Position numbers and translations under genes: made by a program. From contig NZ_JAPDNR010000001.1 in NCBI RefSeq assembly GCF_025989125.1, positions 1,594,301-1,658,300 of the forward strand: a stretch of DNA of 64,000 nt, written 5' to 3'. How positions within the stretch are numbered: the first letter of the stretch is position 1; every line of letters starts with the position of its first letter. Shown piece after piece: positions 18,034-27,512 of the stretch. This DNA is from Chitinophaga nivalis (lineage in GTDB: Bacteria; Bacteroidota; Bacteroidia; Chitinophagales; Chitinophagaceae). The notes beneath the pieces are model-generated. The model was not told where the DNA came from. It did not search any database and was given only the letters and a program-made list of their open reading frames with translations.

Positions 18034-19098
18034 TTGACGGATTTGAAACAACAATTGAAGAAAACAGGAACAGTGAGCTTACTCAGCATCGTATTGGTGC
18101 TGGTGGTATTGATTGCCACCGGTACCGGTGCGATGTATATCTCTCCCCTGCAGGTATTGGCCATCCTGTTGCATAAAATTGGTATAGCCGTTCCCGTTAG
18201 CTATGCACCTGCTATGGAGGGCGTACTATGGATGATCCGGTTGCCGCGGGTATTAATGGGCGTGCTCACGGGCGCCGGCCTGGCGGTGGCAGGGGCTGCC
18301 ATGCAGGGATTATTCCGTAATCCAATGGCAGATCCCGGTCTGATTGGTATCAGCTCCGGTGCATCGTTGTCGGCGGTGGGTATGATTGTGTTTCAGCTGG
18401 CCATGCCAGCCTGGTTCAACAGCGGCTGGCTACATTATTACGCCCTCAATATCGCTGCTTTTGGCGGCGCATTTCTGGCGGCATATTTAATTATTCGTAT
18501 AGCCCGTACCGATAGTGGTTCTTCTGTTACCATGATGCTGCTGGGCGGCATTGCCATCAATGCATTGTGTATGGCGCTGGTAGGATTGCTGACCTATTTA
18601 TCTACCAACGAACAACTGCGCAGCATTGTATTCTGGACGATGGGAAGCCTGGGTGGCGCATCCTGGCAAACGTTAGGGGTAGCAGCGCCTTTTATATTGT
18701 TACCGGTACTGTTGCTGCCACGATTATCGGCTGCCCTGGATGTATTTGCGCTGGGGGAAAGAGAAGCGATGCACAGCGGGGTAAACGTACAACCGCTGAA
18801 AGTAAAATTGTTGTTACTGGCCACCATGGCGGTAGCAGCTGGTGTATCCGTAACAGGCATTATTGGTTTTGTAGGCCTGGTAGTACCGCATATTGTGCGG
18901 CAATTTACCGGACCGCGGTATGGTATATTGTTTCCATGTGCGGCGTTGGCAGGTGCTACTTTATTAACCATTGCCGACCTTTTTTGCCGGACAGTATTAG
19001 CACCGGCAGAGTTACCGGTGGGGATCGTGACCGCCATTATCGGCGCACCTTTCTTTATCTGGTTGATCATCAAAGAAAAAAGAACACTGATCGTATAA
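18034..19098 (+). CDS. hmuU: Haem ABC transporter permease (FecCD family)
   Basis: 354 residues with about ten membrane helices and the FecCD motifs RLPRVLMGVLTGAGLAVAG, MQGLFRNPMADPGLIGISSG, VTGIIGFVGLVVPHIVR and the late DLFCRTVLAPAELPVGI. It forms the channel through which HmuT delivers haem. No ATG is available: the reading frame opens after the hmuT stop and the first start is TTG 18034, 12 bases downstream; TTG 18043 or 18055 are alternatives. Its stop overlaps the hmuV start. Confidence 0.94.
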   Translation: MTDLKQQLKKTGTVSLLSIVLVLVVLIATGTGAMYISPLQVLAILLHKIGIAVPVSYAPAMEGVLWMIRLPRVLMGVLTGAGLAVAGAAMQGLFRNPMADPGLIGISSGASLSAVGMIVFQLAMPAWFNSGWLHYYALNIAAFGGAFLAAYLIIRIARTDSGSSVTMMLLGGIAINALCMALVGLLTYLSTNEQLRSIVFWTMGSLGGASWQTLGVAAPFILLPVLLLPRLSAALDVFALGEREAMHSGVNVQPLKVKLLLLATMAVAAGVSVTGIIGFVGLVVPHIVRQFTGPRYGILFPCAALAGATLLTIADLFCRTVLAPAELPVGIVTAIIGAPFFIWLIIKEKRTLIV

Positions 19099-19946
19099 TG
19101 TTAAGTATCCAGCAAGTTTCCTTGTCGTTCGGCAAACAGCCCATCCTGCATCAGATAAGCCTGGAGGCGGCGCCGGGAGAGCTGTGTGTATTAATGGGCG
19201 CGAATGGCGCCGGAAAATCCACGTTGTTGAAAACGATCGCGGGAGAATACACGCATTTTACCGGTGATATACAGCTCGGCGGGCAGTCCTTACAACAGTT
19301 GCCGGCTGCAGCGCAGGCCCGTTGCCGGGCCGTGTTGTCGCAAAAGATGCACCTGCAGCTGCCTTTCACCGTGGAAGAAATTGTACGCATGGGGCGTTAT
19401 GTTTATCATGCTACGCCCGCCCTGGATAAAGCGATCATTGATTATGCCCTGCAGGTACTGCAGATAGCTGAATTGCGGGAACGCTCCTGGCTCACGTTGT
19501 CAGGAGGCCAGCAACAACGGGTACATATGGCCCGGGTACTGGCCCAGCTGCTGGAAACGCCGGATTTGCAAACGACAGATTATGCCGGGAAGAAAATGTT
19601 GCTGCTGGACGAACCGGTAACGGGAATGGATATACGACATCAGCAACTGGCATTACAGCTGGCGCAGGAACTTACCCGAAAAGGGGTACTGGTGATAGCC
19701 GTACTGCATGATTTTCAGCTGGCGGCAGCCTATGCAGATAAACTTGTCCTGTTGCACCGGGGCGGTATCTATGCGGCCGGTAGGCCGGCTGAAGTATTAA
19801 CTGCGGCGCATATACGCCACTGCTTTGATATTGATACACAGGTGCTCACTCATCCATCCTGTAGTTACCCATTGATTATTACTACTACTCATCATCTCCC
19901 ATCAAAAAAAATATTAGCAAATGGAAACAATCATCTCCTCTCTTAA
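19098..19946 (+). CDS. hmuV: Haem ABC transporter ATP-binding protein
   Basis: 282 residues from ATG 19098, which overlaps the hmuU stop (TAATG). Walker A GANGAGKST (about 34-42), Q-loop near VLSQKMHLQ, signature LSGGQQQRVHMARVLAQL, Walker B MLLLDEPVTGMD and the switch His in VLHDFQLAAAYADK. It powers HmuTU. The 3' end overlaps hmuS by 26 bases. The frame stays open upstream into hmuU, but that extension is a shadow of the permease gene. Confidence 0.95.
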   Translation: MLSIQQVSLSFGKQPILHQISLEAAPGELCVLMGANGAGKSTLLKTIAGEYTHFTGDIQLGGQSLQQLPAAAQARCRAVLSQKMHLQLPFTVEEIVRMGRYVYHATPALDKAIIDYALQVLQIAELRERSWLTLSGGQQQRVHMARVLAQLLETPDLQTTDYAGKKMLLLDEPVTGMDIRHQQLALQLAQELTRKGVLVIAVLHDFQLAAAYADKLVLLHRGGIYAAGRPAEVLTAAHIRHCFDIDTQVLTHPSCSYPLIITTTHHLPSKKILANGNNHLLS

Positions 19947-20946
19947 ATCACAATGGCTGGCATTCAAACAGGAACAGCCCAAAGTACGTATCCGGGATGC
20001 TGCCCGTACCCTGCAGGTAAGTGAAGCACAGCTGGTGGCTGCCTGTACGGGGCCGCTGGTAAAGCACCTGCGTAGCGATTACCGGGAGCTGCTGTTACAA
20101 TTGCCTTCGCTGGGTCGCATCATGGTGCTTACCCGTAATGAAAGCTGCGTGATAGAACGGAAAGGTATTGCCGAAGAAGTAAGCACCGAAAATAAACATG
20201 TAGGGCTGATACTGGGGAAGGATATTGATTTGCGCATGTTCCTGCAGAAATGGGTATTTGGTTTTGCCGTAGCTGATGATGAAACAACCGGCTTTAAAAG
20301 ATCCCTGCAGGTATTTGATGCTGCCGGAGAAGCCGTGATCAAAATATATGCACAGCCGGAAACTGACCTGGCTGCCTGGGATGCTTTAGTGGCCACCTAT
20401 ACTGCTGCTGAACAGCCGGAAAATATAACCGTTACCGTGAGTGCACCGCCGCCACCGAATGCCACAAACATCGACAAGGAAAAATTCCTCGCAGACTGGG
20501 GTGCACTGAAAGATACCCACGATTTTTATCCGATGCTCATGAAATACCGGGCGGGCCGTTTACAGGCGCTGGAAATTGCTGCGGGTACTTTCTCCCGGCA
20601 GGTGAGCAATGAGAGCGTGAAAAGTATCTTACAGCAGGCTGCTGCTTCCGGATTGGAAATTATGGTGTTTGTAGGCAATCCGGGAAATATACAGATACAT
20701 ACCGGTGCGGTAAAGAATATCCTGGAAATTCCCGGATGGATCAATGTAATGGATCCTGATTTTAACCTGCACCTGAAAACCACGGATGTTGCGCAGTGCT
20801 GGGTGGTAGATAAGCCAGGAGAAGGCGGTGTTACTTCTCTTGAAGTATTTGATGCAGCTGGTGAAATGATTGTACAGTTTTTCGGAAAGCGTAAACCGGG
20901 TATTCCTGAGCTGCCGGAGTGGCGTAATTTATTGAAACAGTTATAG
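19921..20946 (+). CDS. hmuS: Haem-processing protein HmuS/HemS
   Basis: 341 residues made of two related halves, as in HemS/ChuS/HmuS. The N-terminal half has RIRDAARTLQVSEAQLVAAC and LGRIMVLTRNESCVIE; the second half has MVFVGNPGNIQIHTGAVKNI (the IHTG segment holds the conserved His ligand) and VAQCWVVDKPGEGGVTSLEVFD. These proteins bind cytoplasmic haem and degrade it or free its iron. It overlaps hmuV, so it is translated with the importer. Confidence 0.94.
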   Translation: METIISSLKSQWLAFKQEQPKVRIRDAARTLQVSEAQLVAACTGPLVKHLRSDYRELLLQLPSLGRIMVLTRNESCVIERKGIAEEVSTENKHVGLILGKDIDLRMFLQKWVFGFAVADDETTGFKRSLQVFDAAGEAVIKIYAQPETDLAAWDALVATYTAAEQPENITVTVSAPPPPNATNIDKEKFLADWGALKDTHDFYPMLMKYRAGRLQALEIAAGTFSRQVSNESVKSILQQAAASGLEIMVFVGNPGNIQIHTGAVKNILEIPGWINVMDPDFNLHLKTTDVAQCWVVDKPGEGGVTSLEVFDAAGEMIVQFFGKRKPGIPELPEWRNLLKQL

Positions 20947-21003
20947 TTAACAGGTCTGCATTATTTTTTCCGGATTCGATCTGTATTTTAATTCCGGCGC
21001 TGC

Positions 21004-21118
21004 TATTTTTGCCTTGCAATTTTAAAGAACTCCGCCCGCAGACTATACCCAATAAAAACAAATAACTTATTAACGTCAGTTATTGACAACAGCGCCGCTT
21101 CCGGGCGGAGGCAAGGCA
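21004..21118 (+). promoter_or_regulatory. Promoter element and structured leader before the lipoprotein/HmuY genes
   Basis: TATTTTTG (21004-21011) matches TAnnTTTG. Just after it, nested inverted repeats link TGCCTTGC (21010-21017) with GCAAGGCA (21111-21118), and CTCCGCCCG (21030-21038) with CGGGCGGAG (21102-21110), enclosing a 63-base AT-rich loop. This could start a second transcript in the locus with a folded leader. Confidence 0.45.
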
Positions 21119-21153
21119 TGTTATGCATATAACTATAACGAATATACGAAAAT

Positions 21154-21876
21154 ATGAGGCCTCTTTATGTAGCTATTCAACCAATACTGGCAGTTGCTTT
21201 TTGTATACTGGTATTGGGCGCCTGTAAAAAGACAACGGACGCTCCTGCCCTGCCGGAAAACCGTATCCTGGAGTTTGCAGTCACCAACGTACAGGACGGT
21301 CCCTTATTGGGAGCAGTGAATGATAAAAATGCCACCATTACGTTATATGTTCCTTATTATTCCGGTCTACTTTCTTTGTTGCCGGAAATAAAAGTACCGG
21401 CAGGTGCTACGGTTACACCGGCCAGCAACACCCTGGTAGAAAACTGGCCGCTGAAAGCAGCCATGGACAGTGCTATTACCTATACCGTACGTGCCAAAGA
21501 CGGTAGTTCCTATACCTATCAACTGATTATCAACGGGCAGCAACCGGATATACAGGCTAATGAATTTTCAGAGAAATCAGATGCGCCGGTGGTACTGACC
21601 CATTATCCCAAACAGGAAAATGTAGTAGTGACTATTCAGGGCGATAACCTGATCCCGAATGCCAAAGTTACTTTTGTCACCCTCGTCAATGAAGCAGGGA
21701 AAGGTTATCCGTTGACTACCCTCACCAATGCGCCTTTGGGTTTTACTACTTTTTCCGGAGCCATTCCACCAGATCCGGCAGCATTGCCATCCGGTAAATA
21801 CAGTATCCGTGTCACCTCTTTCAGTAAAACAGTGAAACTGAAAAACCCTGTGATCATTCAACAGATAACCAGATAA
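21154..21876 (+). CDS. Surface lipoprotein of the haem locus, first copy
   Basis: 240 residues. Lipobox VLGAC near residue 23. Residues about 35-125 form an Ig-like repeat of the DUF5018 kind (LLSLLPEIKVPAGATVTPAS then YTVRAKDGSSYTYQLIINGQQ). The remaining part is a second beta domain resembling IPT/TIG folds (VVVTIQGDNLIPNAKVTFVT). It is related in layout to 22704-23627. Being interleaved with HmuY genes, it probably helps bind haem or haemoproteins at the surface; no haem-binding residues can be assigned. Confidence 0.78.
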   Translation: MRPLYVAIQPILAVAFCILVLGACKKTTDAPALPENRILEFAVTNVQDGPLLGAVNDKNATITLYVPYYSGLLSLLPEIKVPAGATVTPASNTLVENWPLKAAMDSAITYTVRAKDGSSYTYQLIINGQQPDIQANEFSEKSDAPVVLTHYPKQENVVVTIQGDNLIPNAKVTFVTLVNEAGKGYPLTTLTNAPLGFTTFSGAIPPDPAALPSGKYSIRVTSFSKTVKLKNPVIIQQITR

Positions 21877-21948
21877 TGTTCATCCAAAATGTCTGTGACG
21901 GCTTGTAACCTTAACAGCAATTCATCATATCATAAACTCCTTGAAAAC

Positions 21949-22611
21949 ATGACTTATTTACTCAGAAAAATAGCAGCTGTCGCATTGATTGCCATGATAG
22001 CCACTTCCTGTCAGAAAGAGAATGCCGTACAACCACTGGACGGAACCGCTTCCAACGCCCTGGCGCAAGGTCAGGTTGCTAAAAATGGTTCCCTGCTGGC
22101 ACGTGCCATTGGTGTAGGTGATATCGCACAGGTTAGAAACCTGAAAAGCGATAGCATCATTCCACCGGCATCTCCGGCTCCTTTTTACTACAGCCTGAGC
22201 ACCGAATCAAAAGTATCAGCCGTGAGCGCCTCCCGTGCCCTGTTGCTGAACGGATATTTTAATGCGGATGTGAATGGAGTGAACGGTTTTACCCTGGGAT
22301 ATATTGATGCAGCTACCTTAGCGTATGGCAGCATCACTGCTGCAAACGCAGTAGCTAACCTCACAGCGGCGCCAAACAATAAACTGGGTTATAATTCAGC
22401 CACAGCAGGTTGGTATAACTATTTCTTCAACGATAATCACAAAGTATTACCAGTTGTGGGCAGAACATTGATTGCCTACAAAGTTTCCGGTGCTACTGTC
22501 ACTGAAATCTATAAAATTAAAATGCTGAGCATTTATAAAGATATGCCGGCTAACCCGACAGGAACGGAGCCAATCCCTTATCTGTCATTTGATTACCAGC
22601 GCCTGCAATAA
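21949..22611 (+). CDS. HmuY-like haem-binding lipoprotein, divergent copy
   Basis: 220 residues from ATG 21949, chosen because it starts a clean lipoprotein signal (lipobox MIATSC); an in-frame ATG at 21889 would add 20 residues with no signal character. The C-terminal YKIKMLSIYKDMPANPTG and YLSFDYQ segments match the ends of the two HmuY proteins at 25810 and 26542. The N-terminal half is diverged and lacks the NSWDVAF/NNWDVAF motif of those copies. I call it an HmuY relative, possibly with a different ligand mode. Confidence 0.7.
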   Translation: MTYLLRKIAAVALIAMIATSCQKENAVQPLDGTASNALAQGQVAKNGSLLARAIGVGDIAQVRNLKSDSIIPPASPAPFYYSLSTESKVSAVSASRALLLNGYFNADVNGVNGFTLGYIDAATLAYGSITAANAVANLTAAPNNKLGYNSATAGWYNYFFNDNHKVLPVVGRTLIAYKVSGATVTEIYKIKMLSIYKDMPANPTGTEPIPYLSFDYQRLQ

Positions 22612-22616
22612 AAAAA

Positions 22617-22676
22617 GTACCGGCACTTGTAATGTGTGCGCACCCTCGGAAAGTGCAACATAAAACAGGCCGGTAC
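22617..22676 (+). promoter_or_regulatory. Folded intercistronic element in the haem operon
   Basis: GTACCGGC (22617-22624) pairs with GCCGGTAC (22669-22676); inside, GCACTT (22624-22629) pairs with AAGTGC (22651-22656). It directly follows the HmuY-like stop and sits before the next lipoprotein gene. No T run follows, so it looks like a processing or stability element rather than a terminator. Confidence 0.45.
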
Positions 22677-22703
22677 AGGCATTTTGGATAAAATTACTAT
22701 ACA

Positions 22704-23627
22704 ATGAACATATTCAGAAAATATATTCTTCCGTGCGCAGCTGTTCTATTCCTGACAGCTGCCTTTTTACTACAGGCCTGTACGAAAGAAACAGCAAAAT
22801 TACCTTATACGCAGCTGGAATCATTTACGATTGCCGATGCTGCCGGTAAGCCGCTGTCGGCAGCCATCACGGGCCAGGATATTGTTATCTACTGGCCTTA
22901 TGAGCAGACGATGCCGGCTACTATTACCCCGCAGCTGACGGTGACGGATAAAGCCACAGTGGCCCCGGCTTCCGGTGTAGCTGTACCCTTTGTTGCCGGT
23001 ACTTCCTTTACGGTTACCGCCGAAAACGGAACAACCACGCAATATCATCTTAAAATAGTCTCCAGTCAGCCACAACCTGTTATCAATCTGCCAGCCGGCA
23101 GCTTTATCAATACTTTCCCTGGCAGTCCCGGCCGCCTCAGCGCCTATTACCTGCTGCCTGACGCTGTACGTACGAAGTTGTCTTTCATCAGTACCAAAGG
23201 AGATAAGATTCCTTTAAGAATAGATTCTATCCGCAGAGACATGGTATACTATACTACACCTGCTACCCTGGACACAGGTATGTATAAGCTGATGGTACAA
23301 TCAGGCAACCATACCGTTAACCCGGCTACGATGTTTTTATATATGGGAGAAGCACCTGAACTAGACACTTACGGCGACCTGCGTATAAAGAAAGGACAAA
23401 CCTTTACGCTGAAAGGACAACGTATTAAAACCATTAAAACCGCACAATTGCTGGCAAACGGTGACCTGGGGCCTTCCCTGGAAGTAGTAGGATCTACTGC
23501 TACCACCGTAACCCTGCGTGTACCGGATAATATGCCAGCAGGTACCTACGATGGTATTTTCCTGGGATACCGGTTTTATTTGATTGAAGATGTATTCGGG
23601 GCGGAAAGTCCGATTGTAGTAGAGTGA
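22704..23627 (+). CDS. Surface lipoprotein of the haem locus, second copy
   Basis: 307 residues. Lipobox LLQAC near residue 26. The first domain (about 35-125) repeats the layout of the 21154 protein: VIYWPYEQTMPATITPQLTV followed by FTVTAENGTTTQYHLKIV (DUF5018-like Ig fold). Two further beta domains follow, one with QTFTLKGQRIKTIKTAQLL (IPT/TIG-like). It lies directly upstream of the hmuR receptor, so a role as surface partner of the receptor is likely but inferred. Confidence 0.78.
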   Translation: MNIFRKYILPCAAVLFLTAAFLLQACTKETAKLPYTQLESFTIADAAGKPLSAAITGQDIVIYWPYEQTMPATITPQLTVTDKATVAPASGVAVPFVAGTSFTVTAENGTTTQYHLKIVSSQPQPVINLPAGSFINTFPGSPGRLSAYYLLPDAVRTKLSFISTKGDKIPLRIDSIRRDMVYYTTPATLDTGMYKLMVQSGNHTVNPATMFLYMGEAPELDTYGDLRIKKGQTFTLKGQRIKTIKTAQLLANGDLGPSLEVVGSTATTVTLRVPDNMPAGTYDGIFLGYRFYLIEDVFGAESPIVVE

Positions 23628-23662
23628 AATTGATTTTAACAAAAGCCCGAAATATTTAAATA

Positions 23663-25804
23663 ATGCGTATCGATCAACTTTTATTCACCTGTTTATTGTG
23701 TATGGGGAGTTTCCCGGCACTGGCACAGCAGGATAGCAGCCACGTACCCCGCAACCTGAAAGGGGTAGAGGTGACTGCGGCCAGAACGGAAACGGAAAGC
23801 CTGGTGAATAAAGCGGCTATGCCGGTAACGGTTATCAGCCGTAAAACGATTGCCATGATGGGAAGCCGCCGCCTGGATGAAGTGCTGCGTGAACAAACCG
23901 GCCTGGCTATCGTCAACGACATCAAAGGTGGTGGAAGAGCAGTGGGACTGCAGATGCAGGGATTCAGTTCTGCCTACACCATGATCCTGATAGACGGACA
24001 ACCCATGGTAGGGCGGAATGCCGGCGATTTTGACCTTTCCCGTATAACCGTTTCCGATATAGAACGGATTGAAATTATTAAAGGCGCTTCTTCCAGTCTG
24101 TTTGGAAGTGAAGCACTGGCAGGTGTCATTAATATTATTACCCGTCAGGGCATCAAAACGCCGCAGGCGCTGGCAGCGATCCGGTATGGTTCCCTGAATA
24201 ATACGGATGCTACCCTGGAAGGGGAAACGCCTATCCATAAAGGGAAAGGATCTGCCTACCTGTCTGCCAACTATTATCATACAGATGGTTTCAGTGTAAA
24301 CCCCTATCTCACCCGGGGAACCACTGCACCACCCTACAATAGCTTTTCTTTGCAAGGCCGCGCCAGATACGCCATCAGCCCGGCCAGTACATTGAGTCTC
24401 ACCGGGCGTTATGCGGATCGCCGTTCCGTGACAGAAAACAGTTATGGAAAAGGCGCTACCCATACCAGCAAAGATGTACTGAAAGAAGGAGACATGAATA
24501 TTTCGGTACTCCTGCACAACAACTTCAAAGGCGGTACCCGCCTCAGTACCCAATACTATCTGACCAGGTATACTTCTGATCAGCAAACTACCCTGCCGGA
24601 TGCGGGAGGCGTGGTAAACAGCCAGAGCATTTTTACCCAGTACCTGCACCGGGCAGAAGTACGGGCCGCACGGGAACTGGGCCGCCAATGGTCGCTGACA
24701 GCCGGCGCCGGCGCTACTTTGGAAACCATGAATAACGTGAACTACCGGGAAGCAGGTAATATGAACGGGCTGTTTGCCTATACACAGGCCGACTGGAAGC
24801 CACACGAAAAATTCAATGCACTGGCAGGCCTGCGGTATGACCACCACAATACTTACGGCGGCCGCTTAAATCCCAGCGCCGGACTGCGCTACTCCCCTTT
24901 GCCGCAGTTAACACTGAAAGCCTCACTGGGTACCGGGTTCAAAACACCGGATTTTAAAGAACGCTACCAGGTATTCACCAACCTGCAACAAGGATATACC
25001 GTACTGGGCGCCGCTGTAATGGAAGACGCCCTGAAAGAAATGCAGGCCAGCGGACAAATCAGCGAAATAAGACCTGTGGCAGACCGGATCGGCAAAAACC
25101 TGCAACCAGAAACTTCCGTCTCTTATAACGTAGGCGTCACCGTTAGTCTTCCTGCCAATATTAAGCTGGATGTAAATGCATTTTATCACGATGTTCATAA
25201 CCTGATCAACACCATACAGGTGGCTACCAAAACCAATTACCAGCAGGTATTTTCCTATATGAACCTGAATCGTTCCTATATGAAAGGACTGGAAGCCAGT
25301 TTGCTGTGGAAACCGTTTACAGGTATGGATGTGAGTATCGGATATCAGCTGTTGTATGCCAAGGACCGCGGTGTGATTGATTCCATTAATGCCGGCGCCT
25401 ATCCTTACAGAACCGTGCGCAATAACAATACCGGTGAATCCGGAAAAGCAGTAGCGTCCGATTACTTCGGTCTCGAAAACCGTTCCCGGCATATGTTGAA
25501 CCTGCGGGTGTTTTATGAATATGAACCCCTGGGTATTACGGCCAGCTGCCGGGTGAACTACCGCGGTAAATATGGTTTTGATGATGCCAATGGAAACCGG
25601 TTCATTGATAAGTATGATACCTATGTGGAAGGCTACTATCTTTTGTATGCCTCCCTCGAAAAAAAATTATTCAACAAACATTTATCCATACAGGTGACAG
25701 CTGATAACCTGTTGAACTATACAGATATGCTGATGCCTGCGCAACCTGGCCGTATTATTATGGGTGGGCTTACCTGGCGTTTTTTTAAAGACATTAAAAA
25801 ATAA
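23663..25804 (+). CDS. hmuR: HmuR-type TonB-dependent haem receptor
   Basis: 713 residues. Signal peptide ends ALAQ; no carboxypeptidase-like N-terminal domain, unlike the receptor at 12907. A TonB-box-like GVEVTAARTE precedes the plug (about 55-165: VTVISRKTI, LIDGQPMVGRNAGDFDLSRI, IEIIKGASSSLFGSEALAGVINIITRQG). The barrel includes GTGFKTPDFKERY at the place of the FRAP-type motif of haem receptors and ends in an aromatic strand, LTWRFFKDIKK. It should move haem handed over by HmuY lipoproteins across the outer membrane to HmuT. Confidence 0.9.
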   Translation: MRIDQLLFTCLLCMGSFPALAQQDSSHVPRNLKGVEVTAARTETESLVNKAAMPVTVISRKTIAMMGSRRLDEVLREQTGLAIVNDIKGGGRAVGLQMQGFSSAYTMILIDGQPMVGRNAGDFDLSRITVSDIERIEIIKGASSSLFGSEALAGVINIITRQGIKTPQALAAIRYGSLNNTDATLEGETPIHKGKGSAYLSANYYHTDGFSVNPYLTRGTTAPPYNSFSLQGRARYAISPASTLSLTGRYADRRSVTENSYGKGATHTSKDVLKEGDMNISVLLHNNFKGGTRLSTQYYLTRYTSDQQTTLPDAGGVVNSQSIFTQYLHRAEVRAARELGRQWSLTAGAGATLETMNNVNYREAGNMNGLFAYTQADWKPHEKFNALAGLRYDHHNTYGGRLNPSAGLRYSPLPQLTLKASLGTGFKTPDFKERYQVFTNLQQGYTVLGAAVMEDALKEMQASGQISEIRPVADRIGKNLQPETSVSYNVGVTVSLPANIKLDVNAFYHDVHNLINTIQVATKTNYQQVFSYMNLNRSYMKGLEASLLWKPFTGMDVSIGYQLLYAKDRGVIDSINAGAYPYRTVRNNNTGESGKAVASDYFGLENRSRHMLNLRVFYEYEPLGITASCRVNYRGKYGFDDANGNRFIDKYDTYVEGYYLLYASLEKKLFNKHLSIQVTADNLLNYTDMLMPAQPGRIIMGGLTWRFFKDIKK

Positions 25805-25809
25805 TCACC

Positions 25810-26511
25810 ATGCGTTTAAATTATGGCATTATCGTGTTGCTGCTGGCAGGTATGACTGCCTGTAAAAAAGACAATAACGAAGTTAAAAATACACGTTCCT
25901 ACGAAGATGGTAAGAGTACGGTCATCTATGATATGGCCGGCGATACCCGTGCTTCTGTAGGCGGGGGCATCGACGACAAGGAGAAAAGACCTTTCAAGCC
26001 TTTTCTGTTCAGTTTTAAAACCGGTAAACAATCATGGGATACTTCGGCGGCCAACCTGAAAAGCAACAGCTGGGATGTGGCTTTTACGGAGTTGTATAAT
26101 GCCATGGTAGTGGTCAATAATGGCAAAAACAGCAAGAGCCCCGGTAATGGTGGCAATGGTGTAGGTGAAATCGTTTTTTATGACCAGCCTTATGCCACTT
26201 TAACCACAGCACCGGACGATGAATATTTCAAGGCCCACAATATGGTGAGTACAGGCTGGGATGGTTATCCGTTGCCTTCGAACCGGGGCTGGTACTTTTA
26301 TAGTTTAACCACGCACCTGGCCCGCCCTATCCCCAACCGCACTTTTGTAATACGCACCGCAGATGGGCAGTTTGCCAAACTGGAACTGATCAGCATGTAC
26401 AAAGGCAATCCGCCTACGGTAACAGACCTGTTATGGCCGGCGCCTTATTTTACTTTCCGCTATTTTCTGCAGACCGATGGCAGCAGAAACCTGACAACAC
26501 CGAACAATTAA
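25810..26511 (+). CDS. hmuY: HmuY family haem-binding lipoprotein, second copy
   Basis: 233 residues with lipobox GMTAC. HmuY pattern: an early YDMAGDTRASVGG segment, NSWDVAFTELYNAMVVVNNG in the first half, and the C-terminal KLELISMYKGNPPTVTD and YFTFRYFLQTDGSRNL. HmuY proteins are surface haemophores that take haem from host or environmental haemoproteins and give it to HmuR. It starts 5 bases after the hmuR stop, so translation is closely linked. Confidence 0.88.
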   Translation: MRLNYGIIVLLLAGMTACKKDNNEVKNTRSYEDGKSTVIYDMAGDTRASVGGGIDDKEKRPFKPFLFSFKTGKQSWDTSAANLKSNSWDVAFTELYNAMVVVNNGKNSKSPGNGGNGVGEIVFYDQPYATLTTAPDDEYFKAHNMVSTGWDGYPLPSNRGWYFYSLTTHLARPIPNRTFVIRTADGQFAKLELISMYKGNPPTVTDLLWPAPYFTFRYFLQTDGSRNLTTPNN

Positions 26512-26541
26512 CCGATCAATCACGCAATAAAAATATCAGAT

Positions 26542-27324
26542 ATGAAATGCAGTTTTCCATTAGCCGTTGCCGTTATCATGATGCTGGCGGCCTGCTCGAA
26601 AGGGAGTGATGATAAGCCGGAACCGACACCTCCTCCTGTTCCTGCCGGTGAAAATGTAAAAACAGGGGTATATACGATTAACAATATGATGGCGGATACG
26701 GCGGCCAATTCTGCCGGCAGCGCTACCACTATTTATTTCAGCCTGGAGCAAAACCGTATCGTACCGGCTTCACAGGCACAAACCAATAACTGGGATGTTG
26801 CCTTTACCGGTATCTATAACAGCAGTATTGCGCCTAATAATGGAAAAGCAGCCAATAGCCCAGGCTTTGGCGGACCTGGTAAAGGAGCGGTATACCTGGT
26901 ACTGGACAACACAATAGAACCGAAATTTTTTGATGCGGCCAACAATAAGCCTACTTCCCTGCCGGTGGCACAAAGCCTGTTTGGTGCTTCTTTCAGCAAT
27001 ATTACTTCGGTAGCCGTCAAAGACGAAGAAATGGTCACCAATGATTACATTGGTCTGGATCACTTTATGGGTACGGGTAATGGGTATGCTTTTTATGATT
27101 TCAGCGGCGCGTTGTTTCCGGGCAATCCTAAAAAATCCCATATCGTTTATACTTTTCCCCGCACGGTTATTGTGAAAACAGCGAAAGGTAATTTTGCCAA
27201 ACTGCAGATAACAAGTGTGTACAAGGATAGTCCGGCAGATCCTACCAGAGATAATAAAACAGGTTATATCAGTTTCCGTTATGCCATACAAATGAATGGT
27301 TCCCGGGACCTGAATATCAAATAA
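26542..27324 (+). CDS. hmuY: HmuY family haem-binding lipoprotein, third copy
   Basis: 260 residues with lipobox MLAAC. Shares with its upstream neighbour the TNNWDVAFTGIYNSSIAPNNG segment and the C-terminal KLQITSVYKDSPADPT and YISFRYAIQMNGSRDL. It is the last haem-uptake gene before a terminator at 27347-27389. Three HmuY relatives in one locus suggest different haem sources or a relay; which copy is the main haemophore cannot be told from sequence. Confidence 0.87.
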   Translation: MKCSFPLAVAVIMMLAACSKGSDDKPEPTPPPVPAGENVKTGVYTINNMMADTAANSAGSATTIYFSLEQNRIVPASQAQTNNWDVAFTGIYNSSIAPNNGKAANSPGFGGPGKGAVYLVLDNTIEPKFFDAANNKPTSLPVAQSLFGASFSNITSVAVKDEEMVTNDYIGLDHFMGTGNGYAFYDFSGALFPGNPKKSHIVYTFPRTVIVKTAKGNFAKLQITSVYKDSPADPTRDNKTGYISFRYAIQMNGSRDLNIK

Positions 27325-27346
27325 AAAATCAATACCATCCATCGCA

Positions 27347-27389
27347 TAAAAGGCGGTAATCGGCTATGACAGGCTGGTTGCCGCTTTTT
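27347..27389 (+). terminator. Probable terminator of the haem operon
   Basis: Imperfect inverted repeat between AAAAGGCGGTAA and TTGCCGCTTTTT, loop about 18 bases, ending in a T run. It lies 23 bases after the last HmuY gene. Confidence 0.6.
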
Positions 27390-27512
27390 CAGGTATATAT
27401 GGCTGTATTCCTAACTATAATGTTTCCCTTTTGCGTAAGTCGTTTTCCTGATTTGATCCACCCGGCAATATTCCACCCTTTACATTTGCAATATGTATTT
27501 GATACCCCGGAG

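Noticed and set aside
18567..19946. 459-codon frame that would extend hmuV at its N terminus
   Set aside because: The first 177 codons overlap hmuU in another frame and have no ATPase features; ATG 19098 overlaps the hmuU stop and starts a normal ABC protein.
23693..24847. 384-codon open frame on the minus strand
   Set aside because: Lies wholly inside hmuR, has no recognisable domain, and is a codon-bias shadow of the receptor gene.
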